From Haberlea rhodopensis (Eukaryota > Streptophyta > Magnoliopsida > Lamiales > Gesneriaceae): DNA of 64,000 nucleotides. The translations under genes and the position numbers were made by a program. The stretch is taken from NCBI GenBank assembly GCA_907163345.1, contig CAJQUN010000946.1:1-64000 (forward strand). Direction: 5' to 3'. Positions 43,600 through 54,989 of the stretch are shown here, piece after piece (the first letter of the stretch is position 1; each line of letters starts with the position of its first letter). Under the pieces are notes generated by a model. That model was given only the letters and a program-made list of their open reading frames with translations, was not told the origin of the DNA and did not search any database.

Positions 43600-44352
43600 T
43601 TACACAAAATATTTCTTCAAGTTATGAATGTTCCAAGGTCTTACCAACTTCCGACCTTCATGATCCTCCAGCCTGTAGGCTCCTCTTCCGATCACTTCCT
43701 TGATTTTGTAATGGCCTTCCCATTTAGGTGCCAACTTTTTTACCTCACCAACAGGATTTGTTCTTCGTAACACTAAATCCCCAACTTGAAATGTTCTTGG
43801 TCGAACCCTTCGGTTATAGGCATTGGTAATCCTTACTTTATATAGCTCTGTTCTTGCTACAGCTTGTTCTCTTAGCTGATCAATCTCATCTAACTCTTGC
43901 ATTCTCTTACCCTCGTTCTGCTCTGGATCATAACATTGTACGCGGAGAGATTCAACCCCAATTTCCGCTGGAATGAGGGCCTCCGAACCGTATACCAGAC
44001 TATACGGAGTTTCCCCTGTAGATACCCGAGGAGTTGTTCGGTAAGCCCACAAGACTCCAGGTAGTTCATTTACCCATTCTCCTCGGGCCCCTCCTAGCTT
44101 CGTCTTAATCCCCTGTAATAGAATACTGTTAATAACTTCGACTTGCCCATTTGACTGTGGATAGGCTACTGACGTGAATACTTGCTTGATTTTCATATCC
44201 TCGCACCACTCCTGTAGTTTCTTTCCCTGAAATTTCCTTCCATTATCCGAAATAATTCTCCTCGGTATTCCGAACCGACATACTATGATTCTCCATAAGA
44301 ATCTGATGATTTCCTCCTCAGTTATTTTTGCTAGAGGCCCAGCTTCCACCAT
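43600..44352 (-). pseudogene. Tat integrase core and C-terminus
   Basis: Catalytic Asp in RRIISDNGRKFQ and Glu in SNGQVEVINSIL, followed by RTTPRVSTGETPYSLVYGSE and a C-terminal GRGAYRLEDHEGRKL. This is the part of the integrase after the first catalytic Asp. It is separated from the upstream half by a frameshift at about 44340. It ends 8 bp or so before AT-rich sequence that leads to the tandem array. Confidence 0.9.
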
Positions 44353-45047
44353 TTGGTAAAGTACTCAACTGCTACTAGGAGGAATTTTCTTTGCCCCGTG
44401 GCAAGAGAAAAAGGTCCGACGATGTCCATCCCCCATTGATCGAAGGGACAGAAAGTAATACTGCTATTTAGGACCTCTGCGGGTATATGAGATAAATTTG
44501 CATGTTTCTGGCAATTGTTACATTTTTTAACAATTTCTTCGGCATTTTCTCTCATACTGGGCCAATAGTATCCTGCCCAAAGGGCTTTCTGATATAACAT
44601 ATTACTTCCCGAATGATTCCCACAACAGCCTTCGTGAATCTTCTTTAGCAAATGTTCTCTTTCTTGTACTGATGTGCATTGCAAGAAGGAAGCTGAAAAT
44701 CCCCTTTTGAACAATTTACCTTCTGCTAACACAAAACGCCTCTCCATTCTCTTCACCCGAGCAGCTTCCTTTGGATCTAATGGCAACACCCTATTTTTCA
44801 AGAATACGATGATATGCTCTCGCCAATCGGATATGATACAAGGCTCCAAATTCATTATACTGTTGATAGCTATGTGCGAGACCAAAAGATCTTGTACCAG
44901 CACTTTCCTGTTCTTCCACTCATGAATGGAACTGGCCAAATTTGCGAGTGAATCTGCTCGGTTATTATCTTCTCGTGGTATTTGCTTCAATTCCACTTCC
45001 TGGAACTGAGTCATTAATACTTGAGCCTTCTCCACATATTTTTTCAA
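44331..45047 (-). pseudogene. Tat second RNase H tail plus integrase N-terminus
   Basis: Starts with the end of the second RNase H (IPREDNNRADSLANLAS, carrying a catalytic Asp). The integrase HHCC domain follows (HEGCCGNHSGSNML and CNNCQKHAN), then the first catalytic Asp in QWGMDIVGPF. A frameshift separates it from the RNase H frame at 45047. Confidence 0.9.
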
Positions 45048-45676
45048 CTTTCTTCTTTCACCTTGTACACCCCATTTACCTGCTGCACGACCAGCATTGA
45101 ATCCATGAACACTTTTACTTTCCGAGCTCCGGCGTCTAATGCTATTCGTAAACCTGAGAGGAGAGCTTCGAATTCGGCTTCATTGTTTGAAGAATGAAAA
45201 TCGAACTGAATAGCTATGGCAATTTCCTCTCCTTCTGGACTGATCAGTATAATTCCTGCACCGCTTCCTATTTGAGTAGATGATCCATCTACAAATAAGC
45301 TCCAATCTTTTTCTTCGCGAGTATGAGTTACTTCAACCAAGAAATCAGATAAGGCCTGAGCTTTGATGGCAGTCCGAGGCTGATAAGAAATATCGAACTC
45401 ACTCAATTCTGTGGCCCATTTCACCATCCTTCCTGAAATTTCAGCTTTTGACAAGAGCCTTCCTAAGGGAGTGCTCGTTACCACCATGATAGGGTGAGAT
45501 AAAAAATACGGCCGAAGCCTTCTTGCCGTGATCACCGGAGCCAAAGCTAATTTTTCAATTTCAGGGTATCTTTGTTCGGCTCCTTGCAAAGCTCGACTGA
45601 CATAATATACCGGTTGCTGCTGCCCTAATTTCTCTTGAATTAACACCGAGCTGACAACTTCCTCGGTTACCGACAA
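45044..45676 (-). pseudogene. Tat RNase H pair (gypsy RNase H and archaeal-type RNase H)
   Basis: The first, gypsy-type RNase H is diverged (QQPVYYVSRALQGAEQRYPE). The second begins at WSLFVDGSSTQIGSGAGI with Asp, then NNEAEFEALLSGL with Glu, then KVFMDSMLVVQQV with Asp, as in the extra archaeal-type RNase H of Tat-clade elements. RNase H removes RNA from RNA-DNA hybrids during reverse transcription. Confidence 0.9.
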
Positions 45677-45774
45677 GTAGACGAGGAGGGTCTCATTGTG
45701 CTCGGTTTATTCATTAAGGGTAACTGAGCTAAATATTCTTTCAAGTCTTCGAAAGCCTTCTGACACTGATCATC

Positions 45775-47159
45775 CTACTCGAACTGCATTCCTCGCCTTA
45801 ATGCTTTAAAGAAAGGCAAACTCCTATCAGCCGATCTAGATATGAACCGACTAAGCGCTGCTATTCTTCCTGCTAACCTTTGTACTTCGTTCAAGGTCCG
45901 AGGAGGGTTCATTTCTCGGATTGCTCGGATTTTCTCAGGGTTAGCTTCCACACCTCTCTCTGTCACCATGTACCCCAAGAATTTCCACTATGAATCCCGA
46001 AGGTACATTTGGCTGGATTTAATTTCATGCCAAATCTTCTCAAAGTGGCAAAGACTTCCTACATATCTTCTATCAGATTTTGGGCCTTCTTGCTTTTGAT
46101 CAGGATGTCATCAACATAAACCTCCACGTTCCGTCCTATTTGATCTTTGAACATCTTATCCATCAGTCTCTGATAAGTAGCCCCAGCATTTTTCAATCCG
46201 AAGGGCATTACGGCATAGCAAAAAGTTCCTCCCGCTGTAACAAAGCTAACCTTGGACTGATCCTCGCGGGCTAAGGGGATTTGATGGTATCCTTGATAAG
46301 CATCCATAAGACATAACAGCTCATGTCCCGCAGTAGAATCCACTAATTGATCAATCCTCGGCAATGGATAACAATCTTTGGGACACGCTTTGTTCACGTC
46401 CCGAAAATCTACACACATCCTCCACTTGTCTCCTGCTTTAGGTACTAGAACCACATTTGAGAGCCATGTAGGGAAACTAATCTCCTGTATATGGCCTGCC
46501 TTCGGCAACTCCTCTACTTGTTTAGCTATGACGGCATCCTTCTCGGGTCCGAAATGCCTTCTCTTCTGCTTAATTGCCCGAGCACTCGGGTCCACATTTA
46601 AATGATGCTCAGCAATCTCAGGTTTTACCCCAATTAAATCAGAGGTATTCCAAGCGAACACATCCACGTTATCTATTAAGCACTCAATCACCTTTTTCCT
46701 AAATTCTGGATCCAACTTGGATCCAATGCGAGTAGTTTTTGCCGGGTGACCTAACTCGATACTCATAAATTCCTCCTCGGGGACTATCCGCTCCTCCGCC
46801 TCAGGCTGTCCATGTTTCCTCTTATTATTTCCTCGCTGCCCTTCTTCTCTATTATTTCCCTTGTCTTGCTTTAACTCTTGCACATAGCATTTTCTTGATG
46901 AACTCTGACTTCCTCTTACTTGTCCCACTTCTTCTCCTACTGGGAATTTTATCTTTAAGTGGTAAGTAGAAGCAACCGCTTCGAAGGTCGTTAATGCTGG
47001 CCGACCCAATATTATATTATAGGAGGAAGGTGCATCGACTATGAGGAAGGTGATCATCTTCGTCTTTGTCTTGGACTCCTCTCCTAATGTGACGGGTAAA
47101 GACACTTGTCCTATAGGACTTATGACTTCTCCGGTAAACCCATGCAAAGAAGTATTCAC
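45775..47159 (-). pseudogene. Tat protease tail and reverse transcriptase
   Basis: Frame 47159-46059 holds the end of the protease (NIILGRPALTTFEAVAS), a linker, and RT with MCVDFRDVNKACPKDCYPLP, CLMDAYQGYHQI and catalytic VEVYVDDILIKS. After a stop and frameshift the thumb continues at 45978-45775 (LNEVQRLAGRIAALSRFIS). RT copies the element RNA. Broken in at least two places. Confidence 0.92.
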
Positions 47160-47162
47160 TTT

Positions 47163-48526
47163 TTATACAGCTATACTTCCCAATTCCATCTGTTTCAAAG
47201 TATTAAGGAAGAGCACATCTGCCGAGCTGCCTGTATCGACGAAGATTCTTTGCACATTGTAGTTGGCCACTGTGGCTGAAATAACCAATGCATCCTCGTG
47301 GGGAAAATAAATCCCTTGTAAATCTGCAGGTCCGAAAGCTATAGAAGGACTCTCCTGAGTATGACTTGGATTAATGGATAACACTTCGAGTCTTCGAGCA
47401 TAACTTTTTCTTGCTCGGTTAGAATCTCCACATGATGTTCCTCCCGAAATCATATGTATAGTTCCTCGGTTAGGAACATTGCTCACGGTTCTTTCCCTGT
47501 TAACTTGATTTCCGCCCTCCACTCTTTCCCCTCGTACTGTCCAAGGAACTGGCTGAAGTGCTCCTCTCCCTGGATTAACATTATTCCGAGGGAAAGGAGC
47601 ACTGTTCCTCAGGTCATCGTCAGCTCCTCGCCTTACACTCATTCTTCCTTCATGAACGCTCCCTCCTCGGGTGCTTCCTCCTCGGAATACTCCTCTTCCA
47701 TAAGGTCCCCCCCGACCCCGCTTCGGCATAATTTGATTCATGGCTACCTCCCGATAAGATCTCATCGGTAGGTATTGATCAAAGTTCATCTTAGGCTGTT
47801 CCAGTGGCCTCTCCTTCCTATTGACTTCACCACCATTTTTTATTTCCATCTTCTGTTTCATCCTCTGCACTTCCTCCAAATTAATATATTTAGAGGCACG
47901 CCCTAGTAATTCATCATAATCCGACGGTGGCTTCTTGGCCAACGATCTAAACAGATCCCCCTCCCTCAACCCTTGGGTGAAAGCGCTGGCTAGTATTTCA
48001 GACGTCACATGCGGAACATCAAGGCATGCTTGATTGATTCTTTTCAGAAAATCCCGCAGGGACTCCTTATCCATCTACCTGAGACCGAACAAACTCAAGG
48101 TTGTTCTCTTGCAACTTCTACTGCTCGCGAATTGATGAAGGAACAACGAGCTGAATTTAGGAAAGGAATCCACTATTCCTGAAGGTAATTGATTGAACCA
48201 CGATTGAGCAGCGCCAGCTAGGTAGTCAAGAACACTCTGCATTTCACCCCATCTGACAGCTGATGAAGGAGTGAAGCATTCTCAAATCGAGACAAATATT
48301 CTTCTGGATCCGTGCTGCCATCATAATTCCCCACACTTAAAGTTCTGAAATTGAGAGGCAGAGGATCATCAATGACTTGAGGAGTGAATGGGGTGCTCCT
48401 TCTTGCCGAGTTAATACGACCTTCCATTTTATTGCGCATTTTTTGTAACTCCTCCTTTAAATCCTCCATTTGATGGTGCAAAGCCATATCTATTTCATCA
48501 TTTGAATGATTAGGAAAATCTTTCAA
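47163..48526 (-). pseudogene. Tat Gag and protease active site
   Basis: Frame 48526-48218 is the Gag N-terminal part (NYDGSTDPEEYLSRFENA). After a frameshift, 48074-47163 continues (ESLRDFLKRINQACLDVPHV, then an Arg/Gly-rich stretch) and reaches the protease motif RIFVDTGSSADVLF. A TAA at 47163-47165 separates it from the next in-frame segment. Gag forms particles and the protease cleaves the polyprotein. Confidence 0.88.
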
Positions 48527-48863
48527 TTCTTCAGCCTCCTCCTCCGACTTCTTTATAGAGGTTGAGTCTTCCTCCTCTTCCTTATTTTCTTCCTGACAGG
48601 GGGGGTCATAAATTGTTTCATAACTTCTCCGACAGTTTTAGCACTCATCTCGGTCAAATGTTCCATGGGTATTCCTCCGGTGGGTAATACTCGTGAAACA
48701 TTCTGCGATGATCCAGCCTCCCCTGCTCCTTCTGGTTCTGGGCATGAACGTGGGGGGGGTCATTGGTTTATGCCTTCCCGACATTGGCCCTCGCCCTTTG
48801 CTTCTAACCATTTCGCTTTGGACTCTTAATGAAATATCCTTGCTTCAACGTCTTTACTCTTTA

Positions 48864-48882
48864 GTTCCCACAGACGGCGCCA
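48864..48882 (-). other. primer-binding site of the Tat element
   Basis: Minus strand TGGCGCCGTCTGTGGGAAC, one base from the 5' LTR. It starts with TGG, complementary to a tRNA CCA end, and is a primer site seen in many plant gypsy elements. Confidence 0.85.
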
Positions 48883-48883
48883 A

Positions 48884-49503
48884 TGATGTGATTCGTGATT
48901 TTCGAATATAAGTAGAATAAAGTGTTAAGGAAAAACAACGATAAACACACCAAGATTTTTTACGTGGAAAGCCCTCAAATTGAGAGAAAAACCACGGGAC
49001 CTAGTCCAGTATAAAATTTCACTATAAACGTTGATGATTTACAAGACTCTCTGGACACAAATAACAATCGCTCAATGGTTTACACGAATATTTTAGAGAA
49101 ATAACAGAAAAGACCGAACAGACATAATTTGCTCTCTTCGGAGTCTTTTTGCCCAGAAAATCCAACCTCTACTATGGTGACATCCGCGGGTATTTATAGG
49201 ACTGTTCCTAGTGATTGGCTCGCGGTGGATCCGGAACACGATGTCCTCTGATCGTGGCTTAACTGGAGCCCAACGCGTCCGAGAAATCCGCGCCCCATTA
49301 CTGCACGTTCATTCACGCCGGTTAATTTGTTAGTTACTCCCGGGTCTTCCGCTAATCTTTGACCAGAAAACCGAGGAGGGTTTAGCAGCTGTTCGGTAAA
49401 ACCATGTTCGGTGCTATCTGCTCGGTGCACTCTGTTCGGTATATGACTTGTTCGGCTCTTGAGGGGATTTTACCCGAGGAAGTCAATATGTCATATGACA
49501 TCA
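48884..49503 (-). repeat. 5' LTR of the complete Tat-type element
   Basis: 620 bp, about 2% different from the LTR at 39971. Confidence 0.92.
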
Positions 49504-50245
49504 ATTAACATTTATGTACACATAGCCTCATACTAAAACATATGCTCGTGATCATGATATAATATCAATTCATGATAATATATTACTTAAATTTATCGGA
49601 TAATGAATTCGTTGATATCGCAACACACAATTATTTTTCAAAATTTTGCATAGATCTATAGCCCTTCAATTTTTTATCACTGCGCACACTACCGATCGGT
49701 AGTCCAAAAAATTTCAATTCTCCCATACGACTTCTACCGATCGGTAGTTGTTGCGTTCGGGAAATCTCCATTTTCAACTCAACAGAACTCCACTATCATT
49801 TAAACAACAATCAACACACTATTTTCAAAACATCATAGCATGATTTTCGAATCCAAAAACAACAAGAAGCTCAAACCCCACACCAATTTCAACCAAATCT
49901 TTCTACCAAATTCTTACCCCAAAATCAAACCCACCAATTTTCAAGATCAATTCCACAAACAAGAATAAGTAAGACTTAGGTGTAATATAGGATTACCACT
50001 ACAAATCTTCACAAGACATCGTTTCTAGTTGAGATAGCATCGATTCCTTCTTGCACAAATGGTGAAGGAGTTGAGGGAAAAGAAGGGAGAATATAAAAGG
50101 GAGAGAAAAGATAGATGAAAACCCCTTCGCACTTAATTGTTCAATAATTCCTACCCTTACTCGTTTCACTAAATCCCACACCTCGAATTTTATTTCCAAA
50201 CACTCAAATGCAGTTGCGTAAATATTAAAGATTTTTAGCATACCT
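49504..50245 (-). repeat. 5' part of an older antisense chromovirus-like LTR
   Basis: Read on the minus strand from about 50245: a promoter-like CCCTTTTATATTCTCCC (about 50095) is followed by a GT-rich leader like that of the Tekay LTR. Then come two copies of the palindrome CTACCGATCGGTAG (49734-49747 and 49689-49702), 45 bp apart. It ends at the Tat target site and resumes at 39970. A minus-strand frame at 50262-49999 is judged a by-product of the leader. Confidence 0.5.
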
Positions 50246-50273
50246 AATACAATTAGTAACAATAATTTGTAAG

Positions 50274-50835
50274 GATGTCAATGAGGCGGGGCTAGATCCA
50301 GATCCAGATCCATATTAAACTCGTCTCGATGGGACAGGTCTGGACCAGCTCTAACGGGTTTTGAAGCGGGGCGGGGGCGGGGCGGGCGGATCTCGAGTTT
50401 GACCAAACCCGCACCTTTCTTACATATTGATTTTTTTTAAAATTTAATATCGAATATACATTTCACTTTTTGGTTGAATCGACATTATGTAACTTTTATC
50501 AACACTCATATGTTTATATTAAACAAGTTGGATATTTTGAAAGGAATGAAAGCAAAATTAATTAAGATATGGTAGCTTAAAAAGTTTACAAAGCTTATCA
50601 TAAATATTTACTAGAGAAAAACATAATTCAATAACGAAACTCAATTTTTGTGATATAAAATTGATTTCTAGCTAATAAAAAAATTTAAAAAAATAAAAAA
50701 AATAAAATAAAACGAGGCCGGGTGGGTTTAACCCATTGCGTTAGCGGGCCGGGGTGGGGACAACCTTTTTTTATAGCGGGGGGGTCCCAAATTTTGCCAA
50801 ACCCATCAGACCCGCTAAGTGTCACACTCTAGGAA
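50274..50835. mobile_element. non-autonomous TIR-type element with GC-rich subterminal regions
   Basis: Left end AGGATGTCAATGAGGCGGGG and, inverted, right end AGAGTGTGACACTTAGCGGG are partly complementary. Subterminal parts are strikingly G-rich (GGGGCGGGGGCGGGGCGGGC near 50368-50390; GCGGGCCGGGGTGGGGACA near 50742). The middle is AT-rich. This layout is common in plant hAT-type non-autonomous elements with GGGCGGG-rich ends (recalled from general knowledge). No target duplication confirmed. Confidence 0.5.
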
Positions 50836-50839
50836 GTTG

Positions 50840-51900
50840 GCTAACACATTCAATATCTCGAGATAATAATCTCCATTTCTCTAGATGCATCTAACCCTAT
50901 TTATTCATGTTAAATATTCTAAATCAATAATTGATCTAACACTAAAGATAAAATTCACATTAAATATTCTAAATCAATGTTTGATCTAACCCTAAAGATA
51001 ACATTCATATAGATAACATCGAAGTAACCGAATATTCTGGTGCCTGATATAGGAACTGATTTAATTCCCCTAACATTTTCTTAAAATCTAAATGAAATTC
51101 TATATTGTAAATTCGCAAATTCATCAATTATTGCAAACAACCGAATCCATGTACATAGAGCAGAAAATAGGCATTTTTTTTCTTTTCAATTGAATAAAAA
51201 GTCGTCAATACAATAAAATCTTATTCCCTAAAACTGATGTTTTCATAAACCATTTTCAGGAAACATGAGTTTTTTCTCAATTCAATCTTCAGTATTGTTA
51301 TAGAGGCCACTGGGTAAAGGTTGTACGGATACAACAACAACAACCAAGTCTTTAATCTTAGCATGTTATAGTGTTATATGAACTAAAGAAATAATCAAAC
51401 CTGTTCATGGATCTAGGTCAATCTTTCCAAAAGTTTCTTTCTATCAGAAATAAAAACTATAAGGATAGATGAGAAAAAAAATACAATTAAAAAATAGTTA
51501 GTGTCTTAAACTTTTCAAATGGATTCGCGTATTTCATTAGCTGATCAATGCTTCACACTGATGATATGTGGAACTGTGCAATTATTAAAAGCTAAGTTTC
51601 GATACTAAATCAATGCACAACTGAAATTTTATCAAAGGTGGTGGTCTTGTTTCAGATACTAAACAATATTTTTTTGTAGAATATTAAATGATTTCTTTTA
51701 AAAATAACGAAGAAAGCCGTTAAAAAAAGAAAGAAAGGAGTGTAAAAATATTTAGGAAAATGTTCAGGTCGATATACTTTCATAAAACTTAATTCATCTT
51801 AGTCAGTGAAATTTTTTTCAATCACTTAAGTCCATTTGAAGTTAAAATAACAATAGTACCCTTAATCTCTCTCTCACATTTTCAGTTTAAACCTAAAAGC
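50840..51900. other. AT-rich spacer
   Basis: Contains a tandem duplication at about 50905-51010 (TTAAATATTCTAAATCAATR, then TTGATCTAACYCTAAAGATA twice). No gene. Confidence 0.4.
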
Positions 51901-51911
51901 CACCAAATTGC

Positions 51912-52068
51912 ATGACCTAGGTTTCAGACTACCGCCGACGAGATGGCCGGTGGCCGCTCTCAAACGTTCGGCCATAGTGAGGGGAAGCTAACCAGTGTAT
52001 GGGCTAGGACTAATTCATGGATGGATCGAAGAAATCGAACCCAAGAACTGAAAACCTAGGTCATGCGA
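51912..52068. mobile_element. foldback segment, about 157 bp
   Basis: GCATGACCTAGGTTTCAG at 51912 and CTGAAAACCTAGGTCATGC at 52049 are inverted repeats of about 18 bp. The interior is GC-rich (ACCGCCGACGAGATGGCCGG). It may be a small transposon or an inverted pair of unknown origin. Confidence 0.45.
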
Positions 52069-52119
52069 TTCCATCCATTCCAGATCAAAATACAGGGCAA
52101 TTGATTGTGAACATTTTCG

Positions 52120-53610
52120 TAAACCTTTGTTGAACCACCTAGCACGGCTCCATCAGCTAATCCATTGCCCCAGGAGTCTTCTATCACACCTGTCGCTATC
52201 ACTTCTGCTCCAGCAAGGCCCTGTTCCATTTGCCCCACACATGTTGCCTCGCCAATTGCTACCCTGATTGAACATGCTCCTGAACTTGGTGACTCTTTGG
52301 GTCCTGCAGCTCCGCCCCATACCACGACCCACTCATCGTCTATTGCACCCCTTGCCCCAGTCCAATCCACTCATCCTATGCTCACTCGCGCTAAAGCCGG
52401 TATTTTTAAAACCAGACACATTGCGGATCTGGCTACCACTGGTCTTATCTCAGCTCTTCTCACTTCTACCGAGCCCAAGGGTTTCAAATCTGCAGCCAAA
52501 CACCCTAAATGGCTTGCTGCTATGGATGATGAAATTTCTGCTCTTCATACTAATCATACATGGGATCTTGTTCCTCGCCCTGTCGGTACAAATATCGTTG
52601 GTTCAAAATGGATCTTTCGCACTAAATATCTCTCTGATGGATCTATTGATAGACTCAAAGCTCGGCTTGTGGCTCAAGGCTACACTCAGCTTCCTGGCTT
52701 CGATTATTCTCACACCTTTAGTCCGGTTGTTAAAGCCTCTACCGTACGTATTATTCTTGCTCTCGCTGTTATGCGTCGCTGGCCATTACACCAATTTGAT
52801 GTCAAAAATGCATTTCTCAATGGCATTCTCTCTGAGACAGTCTATATGGAGCAACCACCAGGCTATATTGACCCTCAATGCCCCAATCACGTCTGTCGTC
52901 TTCGCAAAGCGCTCTATGGTCTCAAACAGGCCCCCCGCGCTTGGTTTCAGCGGTTCAGTGACTTTCTTGTTCTCCTTGGATTTACATGTAGTCGTGCTGA
53001 CTCTTCCCTCTTCTTCTTTCACCGGGGCTCTCTCGTCCTCTATTTACTCGTGTATGTTGATGACATTATTCTCACTGGCAACGATCCGGACCTCGTTCGC
53101 TCTTTTATTCTCGTCTCAACACTGAATTTGCTATCAAAGATCTTGGCCGGCTAAATTATTTTCTTGGGCTTGAGGTCACCTATACCTCTGATGGACTCTT
53201 CCTCAGCCAAGCAAAGTATGCTCGTGATATTCTTACCAAGGCGTTATTATTGGACTCAAAACCTGTTTCCACTCCCTTGGCTGCGGGTCAACATCTTGCG
53301 AGTGCTGGCTCGCCCTTTGATGATCCCACTTTATATCGCTCCTTGGTGGGTGCTCTACAATATTTGACTATCACTCGTCCTGATCTATCCTATGCTGTTA
53401 ATCTTGTCAGCCAATTTCTTTATCAACCCACAACTGATCATTTTCAGGCTGTTAAGCGCATTTTGCGCTACGTCAAAGGCACCATTAATTTTGGCCTTCT
53501 GTTTAGTCCCGGACAAAATTCTTCTTTGGTTGGCTACTCTGATGCAGATTGGGCTCGCTGCCTTGAAACGCGCCGATCTACTTATGGTTACTCCATTTTT
53601 CTTGGTTGTG
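52120..53610 (+). pseudogene. Ty1/copia pol fragment (RT-RNase H)
   Basis: Frame 52165-53154 has a Pro/Ser-rich linker, then PMLTRAKAGIFKTRHI, then RT motifs SKWIFRTKYLSDGSIDRLKA, LHQFDVKNAFLNG, YGLKQAPRAWF and catalytic LLVYVDDIILTGND. A frameshift near 53110-53150 moves the rest to 53160-53610 (KPVSTPLAAGQ, LVGALQYLTITRPDL, YSDADWA of RNase H). The RNase H stops abruptly at FLGC, where the 3' tail of the PMD element begins. Gag, protease, integrase and LTRs are absent. It is a truncated dead copy. Confidence 0.9.
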
Positions 53611-53935
53611 GGACCGGAGGAAATATTTAGAGTTCAATGTAAAGAATAATCTATTTATTTTTATGTGTGCTATTTCAGATCATTTATTCATATTTCAACT
53701 ATTTATGTGGTTTAAAATTTTTATGTAAAACATAATACCAATAAAAAAAAATTATTTTTAATAATCAAGAATTTAAAATTATTTTAAATTTATAATTAAA
53801 ATAATACTATTCTAAAGTTGAACTCTTGGATTGCAACTTTATAAAAATTTTTTTTTTTTGTAAAGTTGCACTCCAAGAGTGCAACTTTAGAATAGTGTTA
53901 TAATTTGCACTCTTGGAGTGCAAATTATAATAGAT
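53609..53935 (+). repeat. direct repeat 1: tail of the PMD element
   Basis: Begins TGTGGGACCGGAGGAAATAT, matching 56813 onward at about 85% over some 310 bp. Holds two near-perfect palindromes: AAAGTTGCACTC/CAAGAGTGCAACTTT (about 53862-53891) and ATAATTTGCACTC/TTGGAGTGCAAATTAT (about 53901-53932). It is joined directly to copia RNase H, so it is a truncated second copy or a terminal repeat. Confidence 0.7.
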
Positions 53936-54006
53936 TGTTAAGCTTTTTCAAACAACTATAATTTATGAATTTTTTTATTTTTTTATAATAAAAAAATAAA
54001 TTTGCC

Positions 54007-54225
54007 GCTTTATATGCATAGTGTCCTTTTCATTTTATTTAAACACTTTCACCGATTAGATTTCAATTATACAACAATTTCATCCGAAAACAGAGTCACG
54101 AGCTGGCATGCATTATTTGTTTGCCAGTCTTTTTGTTTGCTTTATATGCATAGTGTCCTTTTCATTTTATTTAAACACTTTCACCGATTAGATTTCAATT
54201 ATCACAACAATTTCATCCGAAAATT
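54007..54225 (+). repeat. direct duplication of about 85 bp, 132 bp apart
   Basis: GCTTTATATGCATAGTGTCC through TTTCATCCGAAAA occurs at 54007-54090 and 54139-54223 with a single difference (ATACAAC against ATCACAAC). High identity implies a recent duplication, upstream of the PMD gene. Confidence 0.85.
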
Positions 54226-54989
54226 TTCAATCAAATTTTCTCTCCAACCATTTCTTAAGTTCGTTGTAATTTATGTGAAGATCACAATAATACCCAAATT
54301 CATCAAAGGTAAAAATATTTAAAAATTTAGTTTTTATTTTTTTTAAGTATATTGTATTTACTTAACTTTTTTGTAGTTATGTTATAGATTTTGCTAATTC
54401 GTTTGAATTTGAAGGTATGTTTTCCAAATTTATTTACTATACTTAATATAGGTTTTATTTATTTTCGTTTTATGTTTTAGATCCTAGTGAATTTTGATAG
54501 ATCGAAAATGACGCAATTATATTTTTGGTTATTGGCTGAAAAATTTGGATTTGAAAAAAGTTGAAGGATGCAGACTTTTTTTTTGTTTTGAAAAAAAACA
54601 TGGATTCCAGAATTTTGTATGCGAGAATTAATATGGTATTATGCTAGATTCCATATGCGAATTCTCTGAGAATTCTCATACTGAATATGCGAATTCTTCG
54701 CATGCTCTATATGCGAATTCTTGGAGAAATCGACACCTCCTTATGCCAATTTTGTTTAATTAATTATTTAATTAATAATTTTTTTTTGCATTATATAATA
54801 ATTTTTTTAACTTCCATTTAACAAAAAATTTTGTAGAAATTTTTTAACAAATTTAAATTAATATAAATAAAAAAGTTTCACGAAATAATTATTTAAACAT
54901 ATGATTATGTTTATTACATATAACTAAAACAAAACTAATTATAGAATTTCAGTACTATTTTCGTAGTATGTCGTCGGTTCGAAGTCAAA

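Larger units (their letters stand above)
39971..49503 (-). mobile_element. complete Tat-type Ty3/gypsy element, minus strand, with antisense gene
   Basis: LTRs 39971-40592 (3') and 48884-49503 (5') share TGATGTGATTCG...ATGACATCA ends. Target duplication ATTAA is at 39966-39970 and 49504-49508. The primer site lies left of the right LTR (minus strand TGGCGCCGTCTGTGGGAAC, 48882-48864) and a purine tract right of the left LTR. Gag-pol runs leftward from 48526 to 43600 and has two RNase H domains, the hallmark of the Tat clade. Between pol and the 3' LTR lie a tandem array and an oppositely oriented accessory gene. I count about 13 substitutions and two 1-bp indels between LTRs (about 2%). Gag-pol has many frame breaks, so the element is non-functional. 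Confidence 0.95.

Noticed and set aside
52268..53125. 285-codon plus-strand frame overlapping the copia pol
   Set aside because: A shifted shadow of the RT frame, which carries all the catalytic motifs.
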